Positions 1 through 11,139 of a stretch of 64,000 nucleotides of DNA are shown one piece after another. A program made the position numbers and the translations under genes. The notes under the pieces are model-generated. The model was not told the origin of the DNA, searched no databases, and saw nothing but the letters and a program-made list of their open reading frames with translations. Source of the stretch: Spirometra erinaceieuropaei (lineage: Eukaryota; Platyhelminthes; Cestoda; Diphyllobothriidea; Diphyllobothriidae); assembly GCA_902702965.1 (NCBI GenBank), contig CACRXP010000010.1:2494612-2558611 (forward strand). Direction: 5' to 3'. Every line of letters begins with the position of its first letter. Position 1 is the stretch's first letter.

Positions 1-1207
1 AACAGTGCGAGCCAACCTGTTCCATCATCTGGTCTGTCCAGTACTGCATTCAGTATTCAGCGCATGCTGATTGGCCTTGGCGTGCTGCTTGTCCTATTGG
101 CCATCCTTGCCGGCGTTAGCCTCTTTTGTCACAGCCCATTTCCACTTTTGACAGTACGTCGCATATGCTTTCTGCTCAATTCTAACAATCACGCAGTTCT
201 TAGTTCTGTCGATCCTGACCGCCATTGTACACATTGGACTGGGTATCTACACTCTCATCCTTGGAAGTCGCGTAAGAATGGCTGGCCTGTTTATTTAAAA
301 CCACCCTCTCTCTCACACACACAGGTTACTGAAGTCCTCAGTTCCCCCGTCATTGATCAAATTTTTCTTGACCCAGCCGTCATGAACATGTTGCAGAGTA
401 CGGTAGGTCAATTCCACAAAACATTGACAATCCCTGACCACTAGCTGAAATGCTGCGGAATGTATTCTATCCATTATTATTCTTTCCTATGGAATTTGCC
501 AAAATCGTGTTGTCCAGAGAACGCGAGTTTCTGCGACGTATCAAATGCTTACTCGGTTGTAAGTCGCAGTTCTTCAACCATGCCCATTTTCTCTCGTTGC
601 CTTTATGCTGCAAACTACTAGCTAATGTGTGCAAGGACTTTCCCCTAGGAGATGCAAGAAATATAGAATAGGCGTCCGATTATAGATATATAGCACATCT
701 TCCGGGTCGATGATTGAGGAGGGAGTGCGATAGATGCTGCACAAGTCCATCACTATTATGAGCCAATAGTTCGTCTACCAAATTGTATAACAAATACAGA
801 TATCGTCGATAGAGACGATAGAAATGTCATATAGCAGAAATAATCAACCTTTTAGTCGGCCGCTATCCTTCCTGGAATGATAGCATTATGAAGTTACCGT
901 AACGGGCACAGGTAGGCGTAGGATGCTCGAAGGTTGGTTTCATCTTTCAGGCAGCAGCCTTTAATGAAATCCATATTTCGAAATAGAGGGAAAGAATGTC
1001 AGAATAAAATTGCATATACATTGTACTTCCGTTTTTTCAATTTAGGGATGTGCCGGAAAAATACTCTATATAATATCTCCGGTCTTTAAAGGACTGGGCG
1101 GATTCCTCGTGTTGCTGTGCGTCGTGCAAATAGTCCTTGTTATTGTACTTTATGCAATTTCGCCGAGAAGTGAGAAAGAGACTGATATTAAGGAGTTCTC
1201 TTATTGA
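1..1207 (+). CDS. Tetraspanin family protein, copy A (5' end outside window)
   Basis: Tetraspanins are four-helix membrane proteins that organise surface microdomains; in flatworms many sit in the tegument. Exons read by splice motifs, all phase 0: 1-153 (end of small loop and TM2), 197-271 (TM3, 25 codons), 325-402 (start of large extracellular loop, 26 codons), 445-558 (loop core, 38 codons) and 1046-1207 (TM4 and tail, ending at TGA 1205-1207). The loop exon carries the family signature LKCCG followed by PKSCC and another Cys; the last exon begins GCAGK, the usual stretch before TM4, and ends in a short charged tail. All introns are GT-AG. About 193 residues are visible; TM1 and the start codon lie before the window. 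The reading frame is open throughout and matches copy B at 16931-18189 exon for exon, so both look functional. The specific member name cannot be assigned. Confidence 0.88.
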
Positions 1208-1255
1208 TAGGACTGAAAAGGATCACGACAGATTACTGCTGTTGTAGCTATACAT

Positions 1256-1261
1256 AATAAA
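1256..1261 (+). promoter_or_regulatory. Poly(A) signal of tetraspanin copy A
   Basis: AATAAA lies about 50 bases after the stop codon of the tetraspanin-like gene. The same hexamer sits at the matching place behind copy B, which supports its role. Confidence 0.7.
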
Positions 1262-2725
1262 GGAGAATTCTAACAGTGTGTTTATTTTGGATTTTGTGGG
1301 AGTATGTAGGCGGTGGGGGTGGGGTGGGGTGGAGGATGAGATTGTGGTGGTCCCACTCCGAGAGCATCTTTAGTCGTTGCGCTTCTCGCGCGTACTAGTG
1401 GCAGTCAGGTTTTCGGCCAATCACAGCTATGGAAACCAGCCAATCAATGTCAAGGCCCGCGAACGCCCGCGCAAGGCGCTCTGACGAGTGTCTCAATGTC
1501 GTGCTGGATTCTTTCTATCGCGGCCCGGCAAGTATGACCTCCTGCGGCTGCCGACTTGTGCCAACCACTTTTTCCGTCTGTCTGTACAGAATCCAGCATT
1601 CCCTGAACGGGGGTCTAATTTGTCCCTTTATTCTGGACCGGACCCGAAGGTTGAAGTGGCCTATGTCTTACGCTGGCGCGACAAGATCTGTAAAAGTTTA
1701 CATGTACTGTGTAACGCCAAATAGGCCCTTTTTCAGCGATAGGGTGCAAGGCCACAACTAATTGCAGGTAGCCTGTGGACTGTGCCAACGTAGAATGGTG
1801 GTAGAGGGGGTTTTACACGTGGGGCAACACGCAGGACGAAGTGGAGGCGAAATGCATGGGAACACGGAAAATTAATTTCTGCCGAAAGTCTTATCGTATG
1901 CTGTCATATGGCAAAGAAAGTGAACGCGGCAATTTGAAAAATAGGCAATTTTTGAAAAATGACAGATCTTAATTAAACCGCCACTGGTAAGTTATCATTT
2001 AGTCAGGAAGCCAAGGATGCTTCAGCCAATAGAAACGGTTGGTAATAAGGGATGTTTGCGGTCACACAGAATTTTAGTGTACATTTTGGGGGTACCAGCT
2101 AATTGGGGTCCTGCACCCAACCGTAACCCAGGACCTTTCGTCGGATAATTCTTGACGTAAAAATTGAGGCCAGACGAGCATACGCAAAACTCAGGAAAAA
2201 AGATCGGACGATCTCAGATGCGAATGTGGAATGTGTACGTTGAAATGATTGTTCAGCTACCTGGAGTTTATGATTATACGGAGAAGAGGGCAACGGTAGG
2301 TCGTGAGACCCCAGGATAGATCGCTATAAAGGCGTCCGTGTCTTGCGGGATAGTGGTTATGGGGACTTTACAGGTGGACAGTACGCGTGTAGGATGAAAA
2401 GGGAAGTTCGAGGAAGCGCGCAGACGAATAGAACTGCGACCATAACACCTAGCATGCGTTGCAGCATAGAAACGGAATTTCGGCGCGTTAATCAAAGATA
2501 AAAGAAAACAATTTTGGAAAAATAATGGGGTTCGAGTAAGCCGCCGATGGTAAGTTTACATCCGGTTTGGCAACCAAGGAGATTTCAGTTAGTAGGAACG
2601 AAGAACGATAGGCAATGCTTCCACTTCCGCTGTTTTGGTATTGGAGTATGAATTGTCCATGGACGATAGCAAACTATTTCAGCCAATCTCAGGCTGCAGC
2701 ACGAAGCCGAAGTGTAGGATAATGT
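1262..2725. other. Non-coding part of duplicated segment, copy A
   Basis: No gene is supported here. The stretch is clearly paralogous to about 18241-20150, including paired CCAAT motifs around 1415-1445 (18386-18420 in the other copy). Short open frames are not conserved in frame between the two copies, so they are treated as chance. Copy B has roughly 340 extra bases (about 19140-19490). Confidence 0.6.
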
Positions 2726-2995
2726 TTAAAAGGTAAATTTACCGAAGCATGAGCTGTGTAGGGGGTAACTGGTAAGGTATGAGTAGCTGACGACGACTAA
2801 GTAGCCAGAAATGGTCATTCCAGTGTCCTTTGTTTTTCTTGGTAGTGTTATTTTGCCAATAGTACCCGCCGCTGTAAGACTGCTAGTTGGGCTCAAGAGA
2901 GAGAGAGTGAGAAAGCCCCAAGGCACAACGGGACGAGTGAGTTCCGTAACACGATCGGTGAGCGCCCTCCTACCAGGGTATGTATGTAGATATTG
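2726..2995. repeat. SINE-like fragment, copy A
   Basis: The stretch contains the modules seen in the complete SINE-like repeats of this window: a tail resembling GGTCATTCCAGTGTCCTTTG followed by a GGTAGTGTTATT block, then a module with ACGATCGGTGAGCGCCC. The same fragment is in copy B at about 20150-20370, so it was inserted before the segmental duplication. A short (GA)n run separates the two modules. The tRNA-like head of the full repeat is missing here. Confidence 0.55.
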
Positions 2996-3118
2996 ACAAA
3001 TCCAAAGTAAATAAGTGAAGAAGGCAGTGTAAATACGAAATGTTTATTGGAGAAGAGTATTCTTAATTAACAATTCTCTTCTCCTAAAATTTCGGATCAC
3101 TGGCTGCAACAAACAGGA

Positions 3119-4800
3119 AGACTACACCACTGCACCCAGGTCGATGTATGAAAACTGTAGAAGTAATGGAAATTATTAATTCAGAGAGGATTTTGGAGAA
3201 GTTTCCGGCCAGAGAGCTACTGCCAATGCAGACGCAGGTGCAAGTCAGGGGGCAGAGCACGGGCGACTATGTGTTCCGGTGTGCACGAGGAAGAAGGCGG
3301 AATGCACTTAAGACCGCCTCGGTGTATGAGATGAGCCGATTAGCAATCAGAACAAACATGAAGAGTTAGGTGATATTTTTGCAGGGAACAAGGGCCACTA
3401 AGTGTAAAGAAGATGTTGGAGTGTACTATATGACGGTTATCGAATGGTAGATGTGCTAACTCATGAAATATCAACCAAAATTTCGAAATGCGTTCTCGTT
3501 TCGAAAAGATAAATTAAGCAGTGCTATAAAACTAATCACGATGCAGCGTAAATCTATAATGATCCAGTTACCTCAGGGTGTCGGCTTTCGAAAGAACTTA
3601 TTTTCGGCTGCATGCAAGATCTGTATTCTGCGAAAAATGACTACAAAGTAGTATGCAATTTTCTCATTGATTTTCGATGTCCTTGGAAATTCAATTATAT
3701 CTTATTAAAAACATGCATACATTCTTTCATTCATTCATTCTTTTACTTGTTCGGTAGAAAATCATGCTTTTGTCCGATTTCACACTCAAAAGAAAAGTAT
3801 AATTCGGTTTTAAAAGACTTTTCTAATTCCCGAATAATTTTGAACACGACTTTCTGTTACACTTGTATTTAGGCTTTCAAAACTACAAGCTGCGTATTTT
3901 CCGTGTACGGAAAACCATGCATTTCTCTACGGTGCTAAGAGGAAATCATATGAGGTTCATAAAATTCCGCAGTGGATTTGAGCAATATTGTTAACTTTGC
4001 AAGCCACAATTGTAAATGCAGATACATGACGTTTCATGAACGGCCATTTAACGGCATTAAAAAATCTCACAATTAGAATCTTTTTAAAAACCGAATTATA
4101 CTCTTCTTTTAAGTGTAAAATTGGAAGAAGACGTGATGTTCTACCGAATAAGTAAAAGGATGAATATTTTTATGCATTTTTTTCATGAAATATAATTGAA
4201 TTTTCAAGGGCCTCGAAAATCAATGAGAAAATTTCATGTTACATAAGTAGTCACTTTTTGCAGAGTACAGATCTTGAATGCAGCCAAAAATAAGTTCTTT
4301 CGAAAGCCGACACCCTGAGGTAATAGGATCATTATAGATTTATGCTGCATCATGATTAGTTTTACAACACTAGGTGTAAAGAAGATGTTAAAGTATGCCA
4401 TTTGACGGTTGTAAAATTATACGCAGTCTGTTGCAGCGTCTGTTCTGCGACCTGCATGAGGGAATCCGGTCAGATTGGAGGCGTCGGAGTAGAAGTGCAA
4501 GTTAAAGAAATGTCCCTTAGCTGCCGAAAGTACAACATCAGCAGACGTAGGAGGCAACGGTTGTTGGTCGGCAGGTTTGATACGAAACGAAAGAAGGCTC
4601 TATTTGAGCAGGTTAACAATTGGAGCTGGACTGCCCGGATTTCCGTTATAAAGAAATGGATGGCAAAAGGAAGTGTCATCATAACCGTTGAATGGAAGAC
4701 GTACAAGCGCCTACCGTTAGAAGGATATGGACAAGTCTTGATGAATTGCTCGTAGAATTTTTCCGTACACATTTCACGGTTTGATTACTGACTGCTGCCT
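3119..4800 (+). pseudogene. ISXO2/Merlin-like transposase remnant, copy A (interrupted)
   Basis: Decayed DDE transposase of the ISXO2-like (IS1595/Merlin) type. The N-terminal part, at 3148-3425, keeps the 'GDYVFRC...' zinc-ribbon-like stretch and the 'SRLAI' helix. The catalytic part resumes at 4402 with blocks that in copy B (20500-21250) read more clearly: a GG-(x)-VEV block near the first catalytic acidic residue, RRRRQ, a (V/L)VGxFDTKRK strand, then a T-(D/E)-(K/E)-WKTYK block at the second. The ORF is broken by stops and frameshifts and by the foldback insertion at 3440-4386. It cannot encode an active enzyme. Assignment is by motif recall; a profile search against ISXO2-like DDE domains would settle it. 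Confidence 0.65.
3440..4386. mobile_element. Foldback/MITE-like element inserted in copy A
   Basis: Non-coding insertion with long inverted arms: about 3520-3700 is the reverse complement of about 4190-4367 (for example CTCAGGGTGTCGGCTTTCGA at 3574 against TCGAAAGCCGACACCCTGAG on the other side). Copy B lacks it: the transposase sequence runs straight across at about 20790-20830. Related pieces are at 10800-11135, 42640-43010 (reverse), 57600-58430 and 59500-59580. The left end, about 3445-3518, extends beyond the right arm and matches the terminal segment at 11060-11135. A direct repeat of about 50 bases flanks the insertion (about 3396-3450 and 4367-4420). No protein is encoded, so a transposase elsewhere would be needed. 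Confidence 0.75.
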
Positions 4801-4839
4801 GGAAGACCCCCCCCCAGATAGAATCCGAGTTTGCTTAGT

Positions 4840-5670
4840 TCCTTTTATCATAAAAGTTGCCCGAATTCAGAAAAGTGCTGACTCTTACTCGGAAGGCCCG
4901 TATTTCCTGAAAGGTATTCTGACGGACAACAAGGACCAACATGCATGGTTTCAAACTATCACAGTCCCTAATGCTTATCATTCTCTGCAAACGAATATTG
5001 CGCAATAATCTGAAGTTGAATAAACTATTTGGGTTTTCGTTGACAAAGTTTTTGTCATATGCATAGGTGTGGCCTCCGAATGGCCCGTCTTTTGAAGACC
5101 ATCTAGAACAGCCTTGCCATTAGCCGAAAGAGCCTATCCGAGGTCACATTTTTCTGTGAATTTGTCGAAACCTAAAGGTCAACGAACATTACAGGACAGT
5201 CTACAACAGACTTCCAACCTCAGCCGTTTCGAATAGAGGTGAATTACTCATGGCAGAACATGGGCTGTAAATATAAAAAAGAAAACTTTGGGGAGACACG
5301 ATGACAGACTTTTCGGAACCACTCTCAAATCCGTCACCACAGGCGGAATCCGATAAGGCGAATGCACACAGACCGAAGGCAACTACGAGGCCGAAGGACC
5401 CATGGCCACGGCAGGAAACGTCTGGAGTCATCTACCGCCTCGAGAACAGTTGGGAACATCTAATACGTCTAATAAACTAAAGGACTACCTGCGACGCGGA
5501 TGATCGATCACGCACCAGCAGCAGTGAGGAGGAAGGAAGCTAACACCGAAGTGGCAGTAAGTTCAACAGGATTCGGCCGCTCATTCAGTTTCGACGAGGC
5601 CTAAATTCTCTCGAGAGGTGGCAATCCTGTGAACCGCGAAATGTTCAAGTCATAGTTTCCAGGCCGTTAT
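4840..5670 (+). pseudogene. Penelope-like element remnant (GIY-YIG end), copy A
   Basis: The end of this block encodes a decayed Penelope GIY-YIG endonuclease region: around 5345-5430 one frame reads HRPKATTRPKDPWPRQETSG followed by VIYR, the same order as in the better preserved element at 44517-45689 (PEATIRRQVMRPKDPLPRQ, then ETSGVVYR). The catalytic YVGETG block is lost. The preceding part, 4840-5070, is shared with 8865-9090 and 21220-21440 and has no recognised domain. Multiple stops make it a pseudogene. Confidence 0.6.
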
Positions 5671-5889
5671 ATCCGGTTGGTCAACGGTTGGAATTCTCCC
5701 CACCCTCTTCGCAAGTGCTTCCACATTTGGCCTCTGTTGACATTCCCCTTTCTCCTTTTCGTAACCCACTTTTGAGCATGATTGGCGTTCTTTTAATTAA
5801 ATATTTTTGTATTCTGACCTTGAATTTATGAATTCGATTTGCTCGAACATCCACAAAGGAATTCTTCGTCCGAGGTACTCATTGTTGAG

Positions 5890-6357
5890 ATTTGTACCTT
5901 TTTTATTATTATCTTATTCTATCAATAGTACCGTATACACACCGAAATCTATTTTTGGCTTTTACGTGTCAATCTTCTAGCAAAGAATTCTACAGTACGT
6001 ATCATCGTGCCATAAATAGCGGGGACTTGGTTTCATCAAGTGCAGACGCGTTCGATGAAGAAGGAATCGAACGGTACGGAACAGCCTCCCGTAGTAGACA
6101 AACCAGTTGCCTTTGAAGGACAAGGAGAGCTGAAGAAAGACATCCAGTTTGGCTCTTGTAAGACAGTCTTTATTAACAGTCATAGTCCCTAAAGCCTCCA
6201 GAATAGCCGAAATAAAAGATAGACGAGTTAAACTCCGACGGGCTATTTTTTGTGGCAATAGAAAGACTGAGCTTGTTAGGATAGATATAGAGACCGGCAA
6301 AGAGATGTCCGATGACGACCGTCAATCCGTGGATTCAGTCGCACATGTCTCGGGATA
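5890..6357 (+). pseudogene. BEL/Pao gag remnant, copy A, cut by LINE
   Basis: This piece aligns by eye with the start of the BEL/Pao remnant in copy B (22249-22740). Both contain the same run including SRISEIK/ASRIAEIKD and a 'DSVAHV' block. In copy A the match stops abruptly after 'tcgggata' near 6357, where LINE sequence begins; in copy B the remnant continues. The frame is broken by stops, and no product is expected. Confidence 0.55.
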
Positions 6358-8741
6358 CAAGCGAAAAGGGAACCGCCAGATCTGCGGCGACCACCGAGGG
6401 ATCTCCCTGCTAAAAACCTCTGGGAAAAATGGTTACTCGCATCCATGTCAACCGTCTGAACAACCAACTGGAACAAGGTTTTCTGCCGGAAAGCCAGTGC
6501 GGCTTCCGCCGTCATCGGGGGACCACGTAAATAATTTTCGCCGCCCGTCAACTTCAGGAGAAAAATCAGGCAATGCGGACCCACCTGTACTTTGCCTTCG
6601 TAGATCTGACTAAAGCCTTTGATGCGGTGACTCGTGAAGGACTGTGGAAAACCATGCAGAAATTCAGCTGTCCCGGACGAATCACTCAGATGATGCGTCA
6701 GCTCAATGACTACAAGATGATGCGAATCACGGACAATGGAAGTGCACCAGGGGCATTCGCAGTGACCAACGGAGTTAAGCAGGGCTGTGTCCTGGCGCCC
6801 ACCCTCTTCAATATCATGTTCTCTGCCATGCTGATGGACACCTACCGTGACGCATGCCCTGGGACCCGCATCGCCTTAAGGACGGACGGTCAACTGTTCA
6901 ACAACCAGATGAGGCACTTTTGATGGCATGTCTCCACAACCACCTTCCACAAACTTCTGTCCGCCGATGGCTGCGCCCTCAGTGCAACTAATGAAGAGAC
7001 ATGCAAAGGAGGATGAGTCTCTTCTACACAGTCTGCGAGAACTTCGACTTGATCAGTAACACGGAGAAGACGGTAGTCATGCATCGACCGCCACCGAACG
7101 CAGCCCACAATGCGCTGAAAATCACCTTGAAAGGAACCCAGCTGCAGTGGAGGACAACTTCACGTACCTGGAGAGCAGCCTCTCCCGCGCCAAAAACATC
7201 GACGACGACGTGGCCCGCCGAATTTTCAAGACCAATAAAGCCTTATAACGTCTTCAAAGGACAGTTCGGACTCGTCACGGTCTTCAACTCAGCACGAGTC
7301 TGAGGATGTACAAGGCCGCCATCTACCGGCGTTGCTGTATGGAGCAGAGACTTGGGCGGTGTACATGGAATAGGCTCACAGACTCAATCACTTCCACCTC
7401 AGCTGTCTTCGCCGAATACTGAAGCTGGGCGGCAGGGTCGAGCCCCAGTCACTGACGTACTGGAGCGGACGGGAATCCCCAGCATCTATGCTATGCTGAG
7501 AACACTACAACTACGCTGGAGCAGCCACCTCTTACGGATGGACGACGAAAGGCTACCCAAACGACTTTCCTATGGAGATGTCGCGACGTGTTCACGCCGA
7601 CAAGGAGGTCAAGTCCGGCGCTACGAGTACACTCTGGAAATTTCCCTGAAGCGCCTGCAGATCAGCTCGAGGAACCGAGAAGACCTCACCCGGGACTGAC
7701 CTAAGTAGAGAAGAACAGTTAAGACAGGCGCAGCAATCTCCGAAGCCAACCGCATAATCGCCGCCAAAGCCAAATCTCGACTGCTCCCACCGCCGCCTCA
7801 TAATGCCAACGCCCAACGGACTCCATCGTGTCCATGATGTCAACGGACATTTCAGGCGCCAATCGGACATGTTCGACGCCTCCGGACCAACTAAAGCACC
7901 CGGACTGCACTAACCGTCGGCTATCCGTTCACCCCAACTGACGTTGATTTCCCTCCCGAACCACCATTACCATCCTCCTCCTCCTTCTCTTCCTCCTCCG
8001 CCTCCACCTCCTCCTCCTCCTCCTCCTCCTCCTCCACCTCTTACTCCATCGCCTCAACCTCTGTCGTGCCCATCAACACTAAACACAGCCCTGACACACC
8101 AACCAACACCAACATCGTCGTCGTCAGCACCTGTGGCGAGGACCGGATCTATACCTGTCTACATTGGGATCGTACTTTCACCTCACACATCGAGCTGGTC
8201 GATCACATTAGGATCCATCGCATCAACACCAACAGAACACACTATCAGCGTCAACATTGCACACAATACTGACACGCCAACAACACCACCACCATCACCG
8301 TTAATACTAGTGATAGCCACCACTACCCGTGTCACCAACATCACCGAAGCTGATACTAACACCGCCGGCTTCTCATGTCCACACTGTCCCTGTACATTCA
8401 CCCCCAGCATCGGCCTGGTCGGTCACTTGCGAAACGATCGTATAGAGACTGGCGACCCAGGGCCTGGAGCACCAACCTACACTCGCCGCATCAGCCTCCA
8501 CTGTCCACATTGCACTCGCACATTTATTCACCGCATGGGTCTAGTTGGCCACATGCGCGTCCACGAAAACCTGCGACAGATAACCGCGGCTGCACCACAC
8601 CATCAAACCATAACATTCTCCCTCGCCAGCATCTCACCGCACATCAACATCATCCACCGCAAGCACCCAACTGTCACCCCCCACGCATGTGGGTCGTGTG
8701 CATTTAGGTTCCTTCATGCGGCTTCCATGCTGCATGTGTGA
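6358..8741 (+). pseudogene. 5'-truncated LINE: reverse transcriptase with C2H2 zinc-finger tail
   Basis: Non-LTR retrotransposon ORF2 remnant. It starts inside the RT domain (block with NRQICGDHRGISLL at 6370-6415), continues through QCGFRRHRGTT (6492), then FVDLTKAFDAVTREGLW (6595-6645) and GVKQGCVLAPTLFN (6772-6815). The YADD/FADD block is degenerate near 6950. After RT come the linker with ERTGIPSIYAMLR (7462-7500) and RMDDERLPKR (7537), then a proline-rich stretch and C2H2-like fingers: a canonical C-x2-C-x12-H-x3-H finger at about 8500-8563, one that lost its last His near 8380, and one that lost a Cys near 8150. Several frameshifts show it is dead. Insertion interrupted the duplicated segment at 6357, so it is younger than that duplication. 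Relatives: 43600-48350 (minus). Confidence 0.82.
7965..8045. repeat. Low-complexity CCT/CTC run in the LINE tail
   Basis: Imperfect (CTC/CTT)n tract that translates to a polyproline run of about 20 residues inside the LINE reading frame. It lies between the RT-linker region and the zinc-finger region and is presumably a replication-slippage expansion of a proline-rich linker. Confidence 0.8.
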
Positions 8742-8864
8742 ACGGAATCTGAGACGGAGACGGTACGTCGAGCGTCGTGGCTCCGAAGGCGCCCAAACTC
8801 AGCCCATGTAGTCTGCCCAGTTGTCGTATGTGCTGTGTGGAGTGACGGACTGGTGGGCTCAAAG

Positions 8865-9760
8865 TTGTCCGAATTCAGAAGAACTGCTGACTCTTATTCA
8901 AAATGCTCGCATTTCCGTTAGCAGAACCGTCCTGAAAGATATTCTGACCGACGTAAGGTTTAATGTGCATGGCTTCGAACTATCACAGTCCATGATTCTC
9001 ACCATCCTTTGCAAATGGAGGTCGCAAAGTAACTCGATATTTAATAAGCAATGTGGGATTTCGTTGGCAAAGTTTTTGTCATATGCATAAGTCTGGCCTC
9101 TGAATGACCTGCCTGTTATGGGTCACCTAGGAACTATTTTTCATGATCCGAAAGGAGCCTAGCTAAGATCACTTACTGAGGTTGTCCTTGAGAATTTACC
9201 GAAACCTAAACGTCAGCGAACTTAACAAGACAATCTACCATAGGCTTTCCACATCCACGCTTTCGGATCAAGGCAGATTTCTCACGGGGGAGCATGGCCT
9301 ACTTGCTACTCTGTTCAAAACCAGAGGATCTTCCACAAATGCCGTCAACTTTCCTACACATATGAAAAGGAAACCTGGGGGACCACACAGAGCCTGACAT
9401 TTCGGAACCACACTCATATCCATCAGCAGAGACGAAATCAGGTAAGGCTAATTCATACGGACCGGAGGCAAACACGAAATCGAAGGTTCCGCTGCCACGG
9501 CAGAAAACATCTGGAGTCATCTACAACCTCGGGTGCAGTTGCGAAGAAAACAACTACGTCGGAGAAACTGGAGGACTACTTGGGAGGCGGATAGTCGAGT
9601 ACGCAGCAGCAGCAGCAGCAGTGAGGAGGAAGGACGCCTGCTCCGAAGTTGCAGTCAATTCGACGGGATCCGGTTGCATAATCAATCCGGTAGTGGTCTC
9701 AATTTTCACGAGAGGTGGAGATCATGTGAGCTGCAAACTGTGTAAGTCATGGCATTCTAG
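8865..9760 (+). pseudogene. Penelope-like remnant with GIY-YIG domain
   Basis: Third copy of the block seen at 4840-5670 and 21220-22030, and the best preserved of the three. In one frame, 9455-9700 reads PEANTKSKVPLPRQKTSG, then VIYNLGCSCEENNYVGETGG, then an LLGRRIVEY...AVRR stretch. This matches the GIY-YIG domain of the Penelope element at 44517-45689 (NYVGETGRLLRTRLAEHAAA). GIY-YIG endonucleases nick target DNA for these retroelements. A (GCA)n expansion sits at about 9606-9622. The reverse-transcriptase part is absent, so this is a 5'-truncated fragment. Confidence 0.7.
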
Positions 9761-9779
9761 CCTTTAGTCGAGCACCGAG

Positions 9780-10550
9780 CTTTCTGACGCCTTGCCCACA
9801 TAGTCTGTGTTGAGACCTTGCTTTGACGGAGTGAATGACCACATGGGGACGTGCTGACGATCACTGTTCACAGTCCCAATATCGGCGATTCAAATGGCTC
9901 AGGAACCCGCGCATATCGTGCAATCCCAGCAGCTCATGCCTCATATGCGGGCAGTTAGGCGATTATTTAACCACATGTGGCCGTCTGCAATTATTCCCAG
10001 GGTCAACAAGTTTTTATAGGAGGCATAGCAACCGCATCCTATAATGAGTGAAGCACTCGCCTTGCTTGATTCGGCCTCTACCGATGGATTCGAGTGTGAA
10101 CGTGAATCTCCCGGTGAGTAAAATTCCTGTTTCAGAGATCATGCCTCCCTCTTCCCGATTGCCACCTCGGACTCGCATCTTCCCTTCTATCGGCTGAAGG
10201 AACAAGGATAATGTGCCCAAAGGCTTTTACTACCTATCGAGATTTGGAAGGAGTTGACTTTAGGATGAAATTTTGGCATTTAAAGTGCTCCCCAAATGTG
10301 TTGTCGAAGCACTGCCTAATTTTTTTTACCATGAATGCAAGACAAAGGAAAGTGCTCAGAACGTATTTTCCAAGTGTAAAAGTGAGCTGTGGCGAATATT
10401 CAGTAGTGGGATAATGAGAGAATAGGGTAGAGTATTCGGGCAATTTGAGGAAGGAAGACGGATGGGGTATTTCACATTGGATAATCCAGAACGTATGCAA
10501 TGGACGCTTTTATCACCATGGTCAAACTGCCATCAGGCAATCAACATCTA
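9780..10550. repeat. Unnamed repeat R4, copy 1
   Basis: One of three related blocks (others about 25150-25930 and 29340-29765). Shared landmarks are a CGGCGATTCAA block (9887), 'GATGGATTCGAGTGTGAA' (10083), the 'TTTTGGCAT(T/C)T(A/C)AAGT' block (10270) and 'ACATTCAGTAG(T/C)G'-like sequence (about 10400). A coding remnant is visible: in the second copy one frame reads FVASHELEGADIGVNFWHLK and continues to a shared TFSSEII end. I do not recognise the parent element; a retroelement is likely. Confidence 0.5.
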
Positions 10551-10799
10551 CAGACAAAGTGGTGTACAGAAAAAGTGATAGAAGGTAAGGGAAGGGATGC
10601 GGAGGCAGTCAAGGAAACGAATAAGGAAAATGACGACAAATAAGACAAGTGTAAGGTGCTACGTTTATGTAGGTTGCTCTGTAATAATGATAATTTAAAT
10701 ATACATAGATTAGTTACCAGCGACAAGCCAACACACTGAAATGCAACGTCAACGCGGAACTAATTCCAACCCCTAAACAAGGTCGCTCACCTACGCAGG

Positions 10800-11135
10800 T
10801 ATGTTTTTAAAAGACGTCATTGTGCAGCATGATCTATTATAATAATTCAGATACCTCGGGATTCCGGCTTTCGGAAGGATATCTTTACAGCCGCATGCAA
10901 AAACCACGCATTGCAAAAATTTGCTACATATGAAGCATGGATTTTTCCCACTGATTTTACAGGCGGCCGGAAAGATGTTTGTTCGAAAGCCGGCATCTCT
11001 TTATGTCCGGATTATTATATAATTTTGCTGCACGATGACCGCGTTTAAAACGCTACCTATGTAAACTTTTTGAAACGAAAGCGTATTTCAGAATTTCCGT
11101 TCACATCTCAGGAGTTAGCACACCTACTATACATA
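10800..11135 (-). repeat. Foldback/MITE-like element, short copy
   Basis: Shorter member of the foldback family at 3440-4386. Inverted arms are visible as CCGGCTTTCGGAAGG near 10865 and TTCGAAAGCCGGCATCTC near 10983, about 120 bases apart. The right part, 11030-11135, matches the left end of the 3440-4386 element in reverse (GGAGTTAGCACACCTACTAT at 11109-11128), so it supplies the true terminal segment of the family. Confidence 0.6.
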
Positions 11136-11139
11136 TTGT

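Noticed and set aside
1429..1761. Open frame of 110 codons after tetraspanin copy A
   Set aside because: The corresponding frame in copy B (about 18400-18740) is not conserved, and no domain is visible.
7944..8741. Proline-rich protein gene
   Set aside because: The frame belongs to the LINE tail: the upstream RT blocks and the zinc-finger region match the LINE pieces at 43600-48350.
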